Below, piece by piece: positions 8,762 to 15,587 of a stretch of DNA of 64,000 bases (position 1 is the first letter of the stretch; each line of letters starts with the position of its first letter). The stretch lies in the NCBI GenBank assembly GCA_017471245.1, contig JAFUVB010000019.1:1-64000 (forward strand), written 5' to 3'. The DNA is from Prevotella sp. Its GTDB lineage: Bacteria > Bacteroidota > Bacteroidia > Bacteroidales > Bacteroidaceae. Made by a program: the position numbers and the translations under genes. The notes beneath the pieces were generated by a model. That model had not been told where the DNA came from. It worked only from the letters and a program-made list of their open reading frames with translations, and did not search any database.

Positions 8762-9481
8762 TTAGAAATCAAATCCCAGCTTGATGGCAATCGCATTGGC
8801 ACTGGCATTATCTGAATAGTAATAGTAATCCACCTCGCCGCGCTGCAGCTGATAGCCTACGCTGAGGTTGATGCCGCCCTTCTTTCCCGTGGCGAACCTG
8901 CAGCCGAGGGAGAAATTGCCATATATGCCCCTGATGTCAAACGGACTGTAGCCCATCTTCACATCAAGGAACGGGCTGACAGCACCCGTTGGCGCATTGA
9001 TACGGAAGTCGCCAAAGATTGGTATGGCGAAGGTCTCGCTGTCGAACCAATAGCTCACACCAACGCCGGCACCTACATAGAGCATGGGGAGCACCTGGCT
9101 GCCATGCGTGGTCGACATCTCCACGCGCCCCTCCTTGTATTCTCCTACTCCGAAATTGTAGCCCATGTCAAAGAAACCGCGGTAGCCTGTCTGCAAACCG
9201 CCGTCGCCCGTACGCGAATTCTGGTTATACGTATAGCCGCCACGCGAAACTTGCCTGCCCGAAACGGGTTCCTTCACGATGCGTTCCACATCATCCATAC
9301 TGTAGGCAAAGATACTTCCGTCGCTGGTCTGGATCCTGATGTTCTTACCTGGCACCTGCTCAATGACGGTTCCCTTGATGATACTTCCGTTCTTCAGGTA
9401 GACTACTTCCTGAAAGTTCTGCGCCATCATGTTCACTGTTAACATCATCATGGCTGCAATGATTAATACGATTCTTTTCAT
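8762..9481 (-). CDS. Exported YLKNG-domain protein with C-terminal beta-barrel
   Basis: 239 residues with a signal peptide (cleavage near MMAQ). An N-terminal domain of about 50 residues, VYLKNGSIIKGTVIEQVPGKNIRIQT...DDVERIVKEP, is shared with the next upstream gene. It is an SH3/Sm-like beta motif seen in many Bacteroidetes envelope proteins. From about residue 95 alternating strands (GFFDMGYNFGVG, PMLYVGAGVGVSYWF, GGINLSVGYQL) end in LGFDF, with a terminal Phe as in outer-membrane barrels. An outer-membrane location is therefore predicted. The start is the first ATG, with the basic MKRIV and hydrophobic core placed normally. Confidence 0.7.
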   Translation of the reverse strand: MKRIVLIIAAMMMLTVNMMAQNFQEVVYLKNGSIIKGTVIEQVPGKNIRIQTSDGSIFAYSMDDVERIVKEPVSGRQVSRGGYTYNQNSRTGDGGLQTGYRGFFDMGYNFGVGEYKEGRVEMSTTHGSQVLPMLYVGAGVGVSYWFDSETFAIPIFGDFRINAPTGAVSPFLDVKMGYSPFDIRGIYGNFSLGCRFATGKKGGINLSVGYQLQRGEVDYYYYSDNASANAIAIKLGFDF

Positions 9482-9564
9482 AGATATAAATGTTTGATTG
9501 ATAAATGATTGATAAATAATTGTTTACTCACATTCATACTCTGTTCGCTCCTTTACCCTCCGTC

Positions 9565-10383
9565 TCATTTCTTCTGCATCAGGAGCTTCATCTGGTACAA
9601 CACGGCATCGAATACTTTGTGTATTCTGTCGAACAACCGGGAGTTGGCTGCATCAACCACGATGCCGTTAAACTGTAGCACGCAGATATTCTCACTCGTG
9701 GCATACTGAAAGAACTCCAACCTTACTTTCATGGGTGTTTCATTCGGATTGTCGCTGGGCTGCTCCTCCATGTGCAGGTTCACGCAGTTCACTACTGAAG
9801 ACACATTCGTAAGGCGCAGTCTTGAAATGCCGTGCCTAAGATTACTGTTCCACTTTTCCACGAAATTCTTTCTCAGCGAACCCGACACGTTGTTTGCCTT
9901 ATTGGAGGCATCAGGGCGTAGCTTGCCGATTTCTTTCGTGTCCAACACCATCGGCTGACCTTGCGGCTGACCGATGATTCCCTTATAGCAGCACTCGAAC
10001 CTGAAGAACCCTGTCCAACTCAGCACGTCAAGGTCTCCTTCGCTGAGTTCCACGGAAACGTTTGACCAGTCATACTCGTCAAGAGACTTGTTGCTGCTTG
10101 TCGGCATCGGGGATTTGAGTGCCGGGGCAGACGGGGAAGAAATCATGAGCGGGGTCTTGGATATTTTCTCTATCTTTTCCTCTTCTAACACGAACAGGCT
10201 GCCGTTCAGCATCTCCACCTTGACGTGCTTGCCAGGAACCTGCTCCGTAATCACGCCCCTGATTACCGTACCGTCCTTCAGGTACACGTAATCGTTATAG
10301 TCATCCACTCTATACTTCTGCGCATTCATGCCAATCATGGCAGCAGCGCACAAACACGTTAACAATAGAATTCTTTTCTGCAT
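9565..10383 (-). CDS. Exported YLKDG-domain protein, 272 aa
   Basis: The start is taken at the ATG at 10383 (MQKRILLLTCLCAAAMIGMNAQ), because the longer frame adds a basic non-signal stretch. The signal peptide ends near NAQ. The next 50 residues, VYLKDGTVIRGVITEQVPGKHVKVEML...EKIEKISKTP, are clearly paralogous to the start of the 8762-9481 product. The C-terminal domain (about 90-272; WTGFFRFECCYKGIIGQ, RLRLTNVSSVVNCVNLHMEEQ) is different and not recognised. The two genes look like a duplicated export/anchor module carrying different C-terminal domains. It may be first in the operon that runs to the first FGE-like gene. Confidence 0.7.
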   Translation of the reverse strand: MQKRILLLTCLCAAAMIGMNAQKYRVDDYNDYVYLKDGTVIRGVITEQVPGKHVKVEMLNGSLFVLEEEKIEKISKTPLMISSPSAPALKSPMPTSSNKSLDEYDWSNVSVELSEGDLDVLSWTGFFRFECCYKGIIGQPQGQPMVLDTKEIGKLRPDASNKANNVSGSLRKNFVEKWNSNLRHGISRLRLTNVSSVVNCVNLHMEEQPSDNPNETPMKVRLEFFQYATSENICVLQFNGIVVDAANSRLFDRIHKVFDAVLYQMKLLMQKK

Positions 10384-10429
10384 ATCATTTCTTGTTTTAT
10401 TCCTTTTTCGAATCCACGCTGGTTTTCTC

Positions 10430-10453
10430 GGCGGCTTTTTCCTTTTCGCCGCC
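10430..10453 (-). terminator. Hairpin after the second FGE-like gene
   Basis: Arms GGCGGC (10430-10435) and GCCGCC (10448-10453) with a T/C-rich loop, 47 nt beyond the stop of the FGE-like gene that ends at 10500. There is no clean U-tract, so termination strength is uncertain. The core matches the hairpin after the first FGE-like gene, which suggests that gene and hairpin were duplicated together. Confidence 0.45.
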
Positions 10454-10499
10454 TCATATATCGGCATAGATTCGCCTTTCTTTATCCTTTCAGGGAGAA

Positions 10500-11585
10500 C
10501 TATAGAGCTAAGCGCAACCCGAAGTCGTTGATCCGACCAGAAGCCCAGCCCCGGTATGACACTCGGGGGTAGCTGCGCCAGCTGCCGCCACGCATTACAC
10601 GGAAATATCCCGAAGAAGGACCAGTGGGATTGTTTTTAGGGCTATTACTATAATAATGACTATCGTACCAGTCCTGACACCATTCCCACACATTGCCACT
10701 CATATCATACAAACCTAATTCATTAGGCAGTTTTGTGACAACTACATGTGTCTCCCCGTTAGAATTATCGCGATACCACATACTGCTGCCGGAATATTTG
10801 TAACCCTTTGACTTGTTACCACCACGGGCAGCAAATTCCCATTCTGCTTCCGTGGGCAAACGGAAATTCTTGCCTGTCAAAGAATTCAGTTCCTTGATAA
10901 AGTCTTGGCAGTCATCCCATGAGACAGAGTCTACAGGGAGATTCGTTCCCTTGTGATAAGAAGGATTGCTGCCCATTACTGCCCCCCATAACTCCTGAGT
11001 CACCTCTGTCTCACCGATGTAATAGTCAGATAATGTCACCTCATGGACTGGCTTTTCGTCATAATAAGCAAAACTTTCCTGTTCTTCTGTTGCTCCCATC
11101 TTAAAGGTGCCACCTGCCACCTTAACCATCTTGAACGAAACGCCTCTCGCCGTATAAGTAGTTTTCTCTACTCCTTGAGGGCGAGGTGAATAATAAACTT
11201 TGGCAATTTCGCTCCATTCACTTCGGAGATTATGCCCGTTGGCTTGAACCATATAATAGTTGTTCCCTGTGTATGGACGTTTGTCAATCCATGAGGTTGC
11301 TATTACAGAATTTCCCACATACTCCCAAGAGCCTTCGTCATCAGTGTCAGTTCGACGCAAGACATCATAGCTCTCGGCATACTTAACTTCATCCCAAGTC
11401 ACCTTAACGGCATCGTCATCCACCTCTGCCTTAACATTCGTAGGTGTAGCAAGCATGTTGTTATCGTCATCTTCACCGATCGCACCTCCCTTGAATGCAG
11501 GAGAAGAGGAACAGGATGCTTCCAATATGCACATTATTAATTCAACGATTAATGCTTCTACTGATAATGCATTGCATGATTTCAT
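10500..11585 (-). CDS. Second FGE-sulfatase-fold lipoprotein with Fn3-like domain
   Basis: 361 residues, paralogous to the 6815-7927 product across the whole length. Lipobox Cys25 (LEASCSSS), Fn3-like domain at about 45-130 (NVKAEVDDDAVKVTWDEVKYAESYDVLRR), then an FGE fold (VAGGTFKMGATEEQ, EVTQELWGAVMG, FRLPTEAEWEFAARGG, MSGNVWEWCQDWYD, RVMRGGSW, FGLRLAL). In the segment that carries the copper-binding cysteines of catalytic FGEs (after RGGSW) there is no cysteine at all (RSYPRVSYRGWASG), so it is very unlikely to make formylglycine. It follows a DUF2971 gene by 8 nt on the same strand. Confidence 0.8.
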   Translation of the reverse strand: MKSCNALSVEALIVELIMCILEASCSSSPAFKGGAIGEDDDNNMLATPTNVKAEVDDDAVKVTWDEVKYAESYDVLRRTDTDDEGSWEYVGNSVIATSWIDKRPYTGNNYYMVQANGHNLRSEWSEIAKVYYSPRPQGVEKTTYTARGVSFKMVKVAGGTFKMGATEEQESFAYYDEKPVHEVTLSDYYIGETEVTQELWGAVMGSNPSYHKGTNLPVDSVSWDDCQDFIKELNSLTGKNFRLPTEAEWEFAARGGNKSKGYKYSGSSMWYRDNSNGETHVVVTKLPNELGLYDMSGNVWEWCQDWYDSHYYSNSPKNNPTGPSSGYFRVMRGGSWRSYPRVSYRGWASGRINDFGLRLAL

Positions 11586-11593
11586 ATTCTTAT

Positions 11594-12391
11594 TTATAAT
11601 GTTAAGGGTGTGATTGGATATGAATCAGTAGGAGTAATGTTTTCAAATACTTCTCTGCTATACCCTTTATTAATGAGAATTGAACGCAGTTTGTGATGAA
11701 TTGCACTGAAATCTAACGTAGAATAAGTATGTACTATAATACCTACTAAGGCATTCTTATCTATATGAAACTTCTTATATAACACCACTTTCCCATATTT
11801 ATTAGTACGCGTACAAATACTATTTTCCACAGTCTCATCATCATTAACACAATCTGGGAAAAGCACAAAATTTCCTTCCTTTGTATGATAATCCCAGCTT
11901 GCAAGCCTTACCTCACCTTCACATTCAAAAGACTTATGCTTAATAAACGTACAGATTCTTGATGTGTTTGCAGATACATTACGGCAATAAGAAATACAAT
12001 CGTCAATTCTCAGGAACTCCTCACGATATGGGCTATCGGAATCGTCCACATATTCACAGTCAATTAATGCACTATTTGGAGTTGGTCGCTCAAAATAGCG
12101 ACGGTCAAGGATTAGTGCCACTTGTGCGTTATATAAACGCCACATTAAGAAATCATCTTTCTTTTTGGAAAAAGAAACTATATATGGATCAGTGTCGACT
12201 TCCATTGTCTCTGTTTCTTGATAGTTCATTGTTTTGGCAACTTCCATCATTGTAGGATATATACGATTCTTTGCAAACTGGAAATCCAATGGATCATTCA
12301 TACAGTCATGACGGGATCCCCAAAACTCAAGATAATCTGACTGGATGATCCCTAACAAGGAGTTTAAATCGGTATAATGGTAAAGTAACAT
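11594..12391 (-). CDS. DUF2971 family protein
   Basis: 265 residues, cytoplasmic. The N-terminus LLYHYTDLNSLLGIIQSDYLEFWGSRHDCMNDPLDF is the hallmark of DUF2971 (YKY/HYT near the start, then the N-D-P motif). Further family features are the SFSKKKDDFLMWRLY segment and a C-terminal IVHTYSTLDFSAI. The biochemical role of the family is unknown; members often occur in accessory and defence-rich regions. The gene is AT-rich compared with the core genes. It ends 8 nt before the second FGE-like gene. Confidence 0.75.
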   Translation of the reverse strand: MLLYHYTDLNSLLGIIQSDYLEFWGSRHDCMNDPLDFQFAKNRIYPTMMEVAKTMNYQETETMEVDTDPYIVSFSKKKDDFLMWRLYNAQVALILDRRYFERPTPNSALIDCEYVDDSDSPYREEFLRIDDCISYCRNVSANTSRICTFIKHKSFECEGEVRLASWDYHTKEGNFVLFPDCVNDDETVENSICTRTNKYGKVVLYKKFHIDKNALVGIIVHTYSTLDFSAIHHKLRSILINKGYSREVFENITPTDSYPITPLTL

Positions 12392-12424
12392 GCTATTTGG
12401 TGTTTTGTTAGATATACTAATCAG

Positions 12425-12793
12425 TCAATCATTCTTCATGAGTGTTTCTTCAAGTTGAACAAAGAAATCGCACCAATCCGAAGGAAGGAAACCTTTGATA
12501 CGAATGGTTTTCCACTCGTTGATTCTTGATGTTTTGCAAGATTCGGAATCATCTTTTTTCTTTAGGGCGTGATTAAAGCATCTCTCAATCAGTGATTTAA
12601 TTATTTGATCGTTCTTAATACTCTTAAGTGTAAAAACAATCGGTGTATCTGAATCATAAGAGTCAAAATACGCAACAAAACCGATTTCTTTATCATCTCC
12701 AAAATGAATGAAGATATACTCAATTTTATTATCTCCCATAATTCTACCTAACAGTAAATTGGTTTTCTCATTATAAAAAGTTGTATCACCCAT
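12425..12793 (-). CDS. Hypothetical protein, 122 aa
   Basis: Unrecognised. The start is taken at the ATG at 12793 (MGDTTFYNEK); a TTG two codons earlier is also possible. It is small and soluble with an alpha/beta pattern (KIEYIFIHFGDDKEIGFVAYFDSYDSDTPIVFTL) and a C-terminal helix (FLPSDWCDFFVQLEETLMKND). It lies 33 nt upstream of the DUF2971 gene. It is also the first gene downstream of the structured minus-strand RNA at 12840-13135, which could be its leader. Confidence 0.6.
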   Translation of the reverse strand: MGDTTFYNEKTNLLLGRIMGDNKIEYIFIHFGDDKEIGFVAYFDSYDSDTPIVFTLKSIKNDQIIKSLIERCFNHALKKKDDSESCKTSRINEWKTIRIKGFLPSDWCDFFVQLEETLMKND

Positions 12794-12839
12794 AAACAAA
12801 ACTCATTTTGCCTATAGCCCCCTGATTCGGCGATTAATA

Positions 12840-13135
12840 TTAAACGGAAAGACGTGGGAGTCTCTACTTTAGCTTATCCCACGCACGGGCTCTCGCATTG
12901 CCTTGACCAGGATAAGCAACTCAAGATAGCCCACGCCGTGACATATTGTAGAGTCAGTCCGTTATTGCCAATTGCAATAGCAACAACGAAAAGGATACAA
13001 TACACCCAATGTGGACGTTCCGGTTGCGTTTCTTCTGGTCTGAATTTGCGAGATTCGTGCGTCGAAGAAAACGTTCAGTAAACGTCCTATAACCTCAAAA
13101 TACGACCCTCAAGCCCCTCTGGGCTATCAAGAGTC
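12840..13135 (-). ncRNA. Candidate structured RNA (or long structured 5' leader) with pseudoknot
   Basis: No gene is credible here, yet complementary segments are dense. Domain 1: CTCTAC 12862-12867 pairs with GTAGAG 12948-12953. Inside it GCTTATCC 12872-12879 pairs with GGATAAGC 12910-12917, and GGGCT 12887-12891 pairs with AGCCC 12928-12932; these two helices cross, giving an H-type pseudoknot. Domain 2: GGACGTT 13013-13019 pairs with AACGTCC 13081-13087, enclosing GTTTCTTC 13028-13035 with GAAGAAAAC 13064-13072. A third hairpin, AGCCC/GGGCT, lies near 13110-13126. The strand is chosen from the -7 box at 13141. I cannot name the RNA class. It could be a free RNA or the leader of the gene that starts at 12793. 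Confidence 0.5.
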
Positions 13136-13140
13136 GACTG

Positions 13141-13148
13141 CAAAATTA
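13141..13148 (-). promoter_or_regulatory. Bacteroidetes -7 box for the structured RNA
   Basis: CAAAATTA on the plus strand, that is TAATTTTG on the minus strand, fits TAnnTTTG exactly. Transcription would begin about 5 nt further, near 13135, at the edge of the structured segment. Confidence 0.55.
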
Positions 13149-13315
13149 CGAAATAGAATCTAATCCACCAAATATTTACACGTATTTCTTACGAGCGTAG
13201 ACTTAACTATAATGCTATGAAAACACAAGGTGGATTCAACGAAATCTCGACAAAAACGGACTATACTGCAGGTATCATAATAGTATTACCGCTAATTACT
13301 CGGAGTGTTTGATTT

Positions 13316-13390
13316 AAAAACAGCGGCTTTTTGAATTGAAAACTGTGAGTTTTTGCGATGAAAACTCGCAGTTTTTGGCATACAAACTTT
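13316..13390. repeat. 22-bp palindromic intergenic repeat array (about 3 units)
   Basis: Units with A4-6/T4-5 flanks around a short centre: AAAAACAGCGGCTTTTT, AAAACTGTGAGTTTTT and AAAACTCGCAGTTTTT. The last two are exactly 22 bp apart (13339 and 13361). Spacing and AAAA-N7-TTTT layout match the arrays at 25065, 37808, 46279 and 57841, although the central bases differ. It lies in the gene-free stretch 12794-13817. Confidence 0.5.
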
Positions 13391-13472
13391 TAAGAACTAT
13401 GATTAACGGTTTCCGAAAAGCGACTTAATGGGGTGAAAGACAGGTGTTTATGGGAGTTTTTGAGTGGCTTGA

Positions 13473-13582
13473 AAAGATGGAGAAAGTGTACAGAAAAGAT
13501 GGTAAAAGTGGATAGGAAAGATGGTAAAAGTGGATAGGAAAGATGGTAAAAGTGGATATAAAAGATGGTGAAAATGCAATGA
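13473..13582. repeat. 22-bp direct tandem repeat (minisatellite), 5 units
   Basis: The unit AAAGATGGTAAAAGTGGATA plus two bases is repeated at 13495, 13517 and 13539 almost without change. A diverged copy lies on each side (13473 and 13561). Near-identity of the inner copies suggests recent slippage. No protein in any frame looks real; the open frame on the minus strand simply reads the repeat. Confidence 0.8.
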
Positions 13583-13586
13583 AAAT

Positions 13587-13642
13587 AGCACTAAAGGGTA
13601 TGACAAAGAGCACTAAGGGTATGACAAAGAGCACTAAGGGGG
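13587..13642. repeat. 21-22 bp direct repeat, 2.5 units
   Basis: The unit AGCACTAAGGGTATGACAAA plus G begins at 13587 (with one extra A), 13609 and 13630 (partial). It directly follows the 22-bp minisatellite at a similar period but with a different sequence. It is non-coding as far as I can see. Confidence 0.75.
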
Positions 13643-13762
13643 AAGAAAAAGAGGGGAAAAGGGAACGGATGAGAAAGGTAAAAGGGGAATGAATGGCGGA
13701 CTCTATCCTTGTTTATATCCCCTACTTCATCCTGAAAATTTGGAATCGCCTGCAAAGTTCAG

Positions 13763-13770
13763 TATCTTTG
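13763..13770 (+). promoter_or_regulatory. -7 box for the DUF6078 gene
   Basis: TATCTTTG matches TAnnTTTG and lies 47 nt before the ATG at 13818. Confidence 0.6.
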
Positions 13771-13817
13771 CAACTGAAAAGCGACAGTATTAACCAAATC
13801 ATCAAAATATCAGGAAA

Positions 13818-14261
13818 ATGACAAAGAAGGAAAAAGAAAAACTATTCAGGGAGAAGGCAGAGACCTATTTGGTGTGTTTCAACGAAAAGTGCAGCGTGCG
13901 CGACCATTGCCTGCGCTGGGAAGTGGGCGAATATGTGACGAGCCGCCGCATTGCCGTGACGAGCATCAACCCCAAGAAAGTGAGCGACGGCGGTGCCGAC
14001 TGTCCGCAATACCGCGACGACAAGCCCACGCGCCATGCCATCGGCATGACAAATTTCTACTACGATATGCCCAATTGGATGGAGTATAGCATCCGCCGGC
14101 AGTTCTATCAGCTATTCAAGCGCTTCCGCTATTTCAAGTATCGCAACGGTTCGCTCCCCATCCCGCCCAAAGCCCAGCAGCAGATGGAGGAGGTTTGCCG
14201 CCACCACGGCTGGAAGAATTCGCTGCGGTTTGACGGCTTTGAGGAATCCTTGGAGTGGTAA
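13818..14261 (+). CDS. DUF6078 family cysteine-containing protein
   Basis: 147 residues, cytoplasmic. Conserved-looking cysteines CFNEKCSVRDHCLRW near the N-terminus and a later DCPQYRDD suggest a small metal site (four Cys). An aromatic segment NFYYDMPNWMEYSIRRQFYQLFKRFRYFKYR follows. This layout fits DUF6078, a Bacteroidales family of unknown role that often occurs in several genomic copies. The ATG at 13818 follows a weak AGGA and the -7 box at 13763. The gene stands alone. Confidence 0.7.
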   Translation: MTKKEKEKLFREKAETYLVCFNEKCSVRDHCLRWEVGEYVTSRRIAVTSINPKKVSDGGADCPQYRDDKPTRHAIGMTNFYYDMPNWMEYSIRRQFYQLFKRFRYFKYRNGSLPIPPKAQQQMEEVCRHHGWKNSLRFDGFEESLEW

Positions 14262-14336
14262 CGGGCGGCACTCCCCCACTCCACGGCAAGTGCTGAGGCT
14301 GCAATCAGCCAGCCATGTAACGGTCAAAAGAAACTA

Positions 14337-14420
14337 CAACGGATTTCGCGGATTGAACGGATTATTAAAGTTCCTGATTGTCAGCATGACTTGAATCCGT
14401 AAAATCCGCGAAATCTGTTG
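14337..14420. repeat. 27-bp imperfect inverted repeat between convergent genes
   Basis: Left arm 14337-14363 and right arm 14394-14420 match as inverted copies with about 3 mismatches, around the motif GGATTTCGCGGATT and its complement. A 30-nt loop separates them. The right arm is followed by TTTTTAT, so it may end transcription of the DUF6078 gene. Dispersed AATCCGCGAAAT hairpins like this are common in Bacteroidales intergenic DNA. Confidence 0.65.
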
Positions 14421-14483
14421 TTTTTATAGGAGTATCTGTATTTGGGGACACACCTTCGAAAAGTGTGGATTATGATGCTGCTA

Positions 14484-15587
14484 TCAGTGACCTTTATTCT
14501 CCAAGCGCATGATAGCCATCATTGCAGAGTAGAGCATGTTGCTATCCATGTCAATCAGCTGCTCGCGAATGACGCGCGAAGCAGCTTTTTTCGTGTCTGC
14601 ATCGGCATTGGCAAACTTTTCGCTGATGCTCTCCATGACGGCCGTTTGCTGCGTGGGGTCGAGCGATTTGAAGAGAGAGCGGCACAGCTGCAAGTAGTCA
14701 TTGCCGTCGCCGCTGTATGCCCTCATCAGCTTGAGGCTGTTGTCGTAATGCCCGTCGCTGTTGAGTGAGAGGCGTTTCACGTCTTTCTCAAAGCTGTCGA
14801 TCGACTCTTCTGTGGTAGCCTTGATAGTGGAAAGCATGCTGTATTCTTCCCTCAGGAAAAGCTTTCGGATGATGCTGTTGATCTCCTCACTGCTTGCAGC
14901 GGGGAATTCCTTCACGTTCTGCGTCAGGAACTTGCCACTTTCCGAATCCACGCTATTGGTATAGTCGGCATAGACAAACATATTCTCCGGATCCAAGCGC
15001 TGTGCATCGGTGAGACCGGCAAAATAGTCTTGCACCAACGTATTCACCTCAGCCAGCTTCTTCTCACGGTCTTTCCGGCTCTCATTTGCTGCATTGGTCA
15101 GCATACCTGCATACATTTTGATGAAGGAAGGAGTGCGCTCACCATTGTCATAGCGCATTTTCAGCTTCTCGGGCGTGGCATCAGGATTGACGAGACGCTC
15201 CAGTTCGGCAACGAAGGCATCGGCCTGCTTCATGCCCACAGAGCGTGCCACCTCTTTCTTGTTGGTGTCGATGATGAGGAACGTGGGATAGGCAGATACG
15301 CCGTATGTCTTGGCGATGCCGATGCCTTCACCCTTTTCGGCATCAATCTTCATGCACACGAAATGGCTGTTCATATATTCGCCCACCTTCTGCTGGGGGA
15401 ACACCTCGCGCGCCATGATCTTGCAGGGACCGCACCATGAGGTCATCACATCAATGAACACCAACTTGTTTTCAGCCTTGGCAGCATCAAGCGCCTGCTG
15501 GAACGTAATCTCCCGGAAGTTGGTCTGGGCATGTGTTGCAGTGATTGTAAGCACTGCAACACATAGGGTTAGAAACAATCTTTTCAT
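14484..15587 (-). CDS. Exported thioredoxin-fold protein
   Basis: 367 residues. The signal peptide is cleaved near Ala20 (ATHAQ). A thioredoxin domain follows at about 25-140 with the active site WCGPC at 51-55 and a cis-Pro region YGVSAYPTFLII. The C-terminal 220 residues are helical (DREKKLAEVNTLVQDYFAGL; RKLFLREEYSMLSTIK) and unlike known Trx partners. It is predicted to be a periplasmic thiol oxidoreductase or reductase. It starts directly after the stop of the PKD-like lipoprotein gene (no gap) and ends the SusCD operon. This suggests that the imported ligand, or the outer-membrane complex, needs disulfide handling. Confidence 0.8.
   Translation of the reverse strand: MKRLFLTLCVAVLTITATHAQTNFREITFQQALDAAKAENKLVFIDVMTSWCGPCKIMAREVFPQQKVGEYMNSHFVCMKIDAEKGEGIGIAKTYGVSAYPTFLIIDTNKKEVARSVGMKQADAFVAELERLVNPDATPEKLKMRYDNGERTPSFIKMYAGMLTNAANESRKDREKKLAEVNTLVQDYFAGLTDAQRLDPENMFVYADYTNSVDSESGKFLTQNVKEFPAASSEEINSIIRKLFLREEYSMLSTIKATTEESIDSFEKDVKRLSLNSDGHYDNSLKLMRAYSGDGNDYLQLCRSLFKSLDPTQQTAVMESISEKFANADADTKKAASRVIREQLIDMDSNMLYSAMMAIMRLENKGH

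Noticed and set aside
12854-13081. 75-codon plus-strand open frame over the structured RNA
   Set aside because: Low-quality composition, no promoter on that strand, and the segment is better explained by RNA pairing on the other strand.
13425-13634. 69-codon minus-strand open frame rich in Phe/Ile/Ser
   Set aside because: It reads the minisatellites; a repeat artefact.
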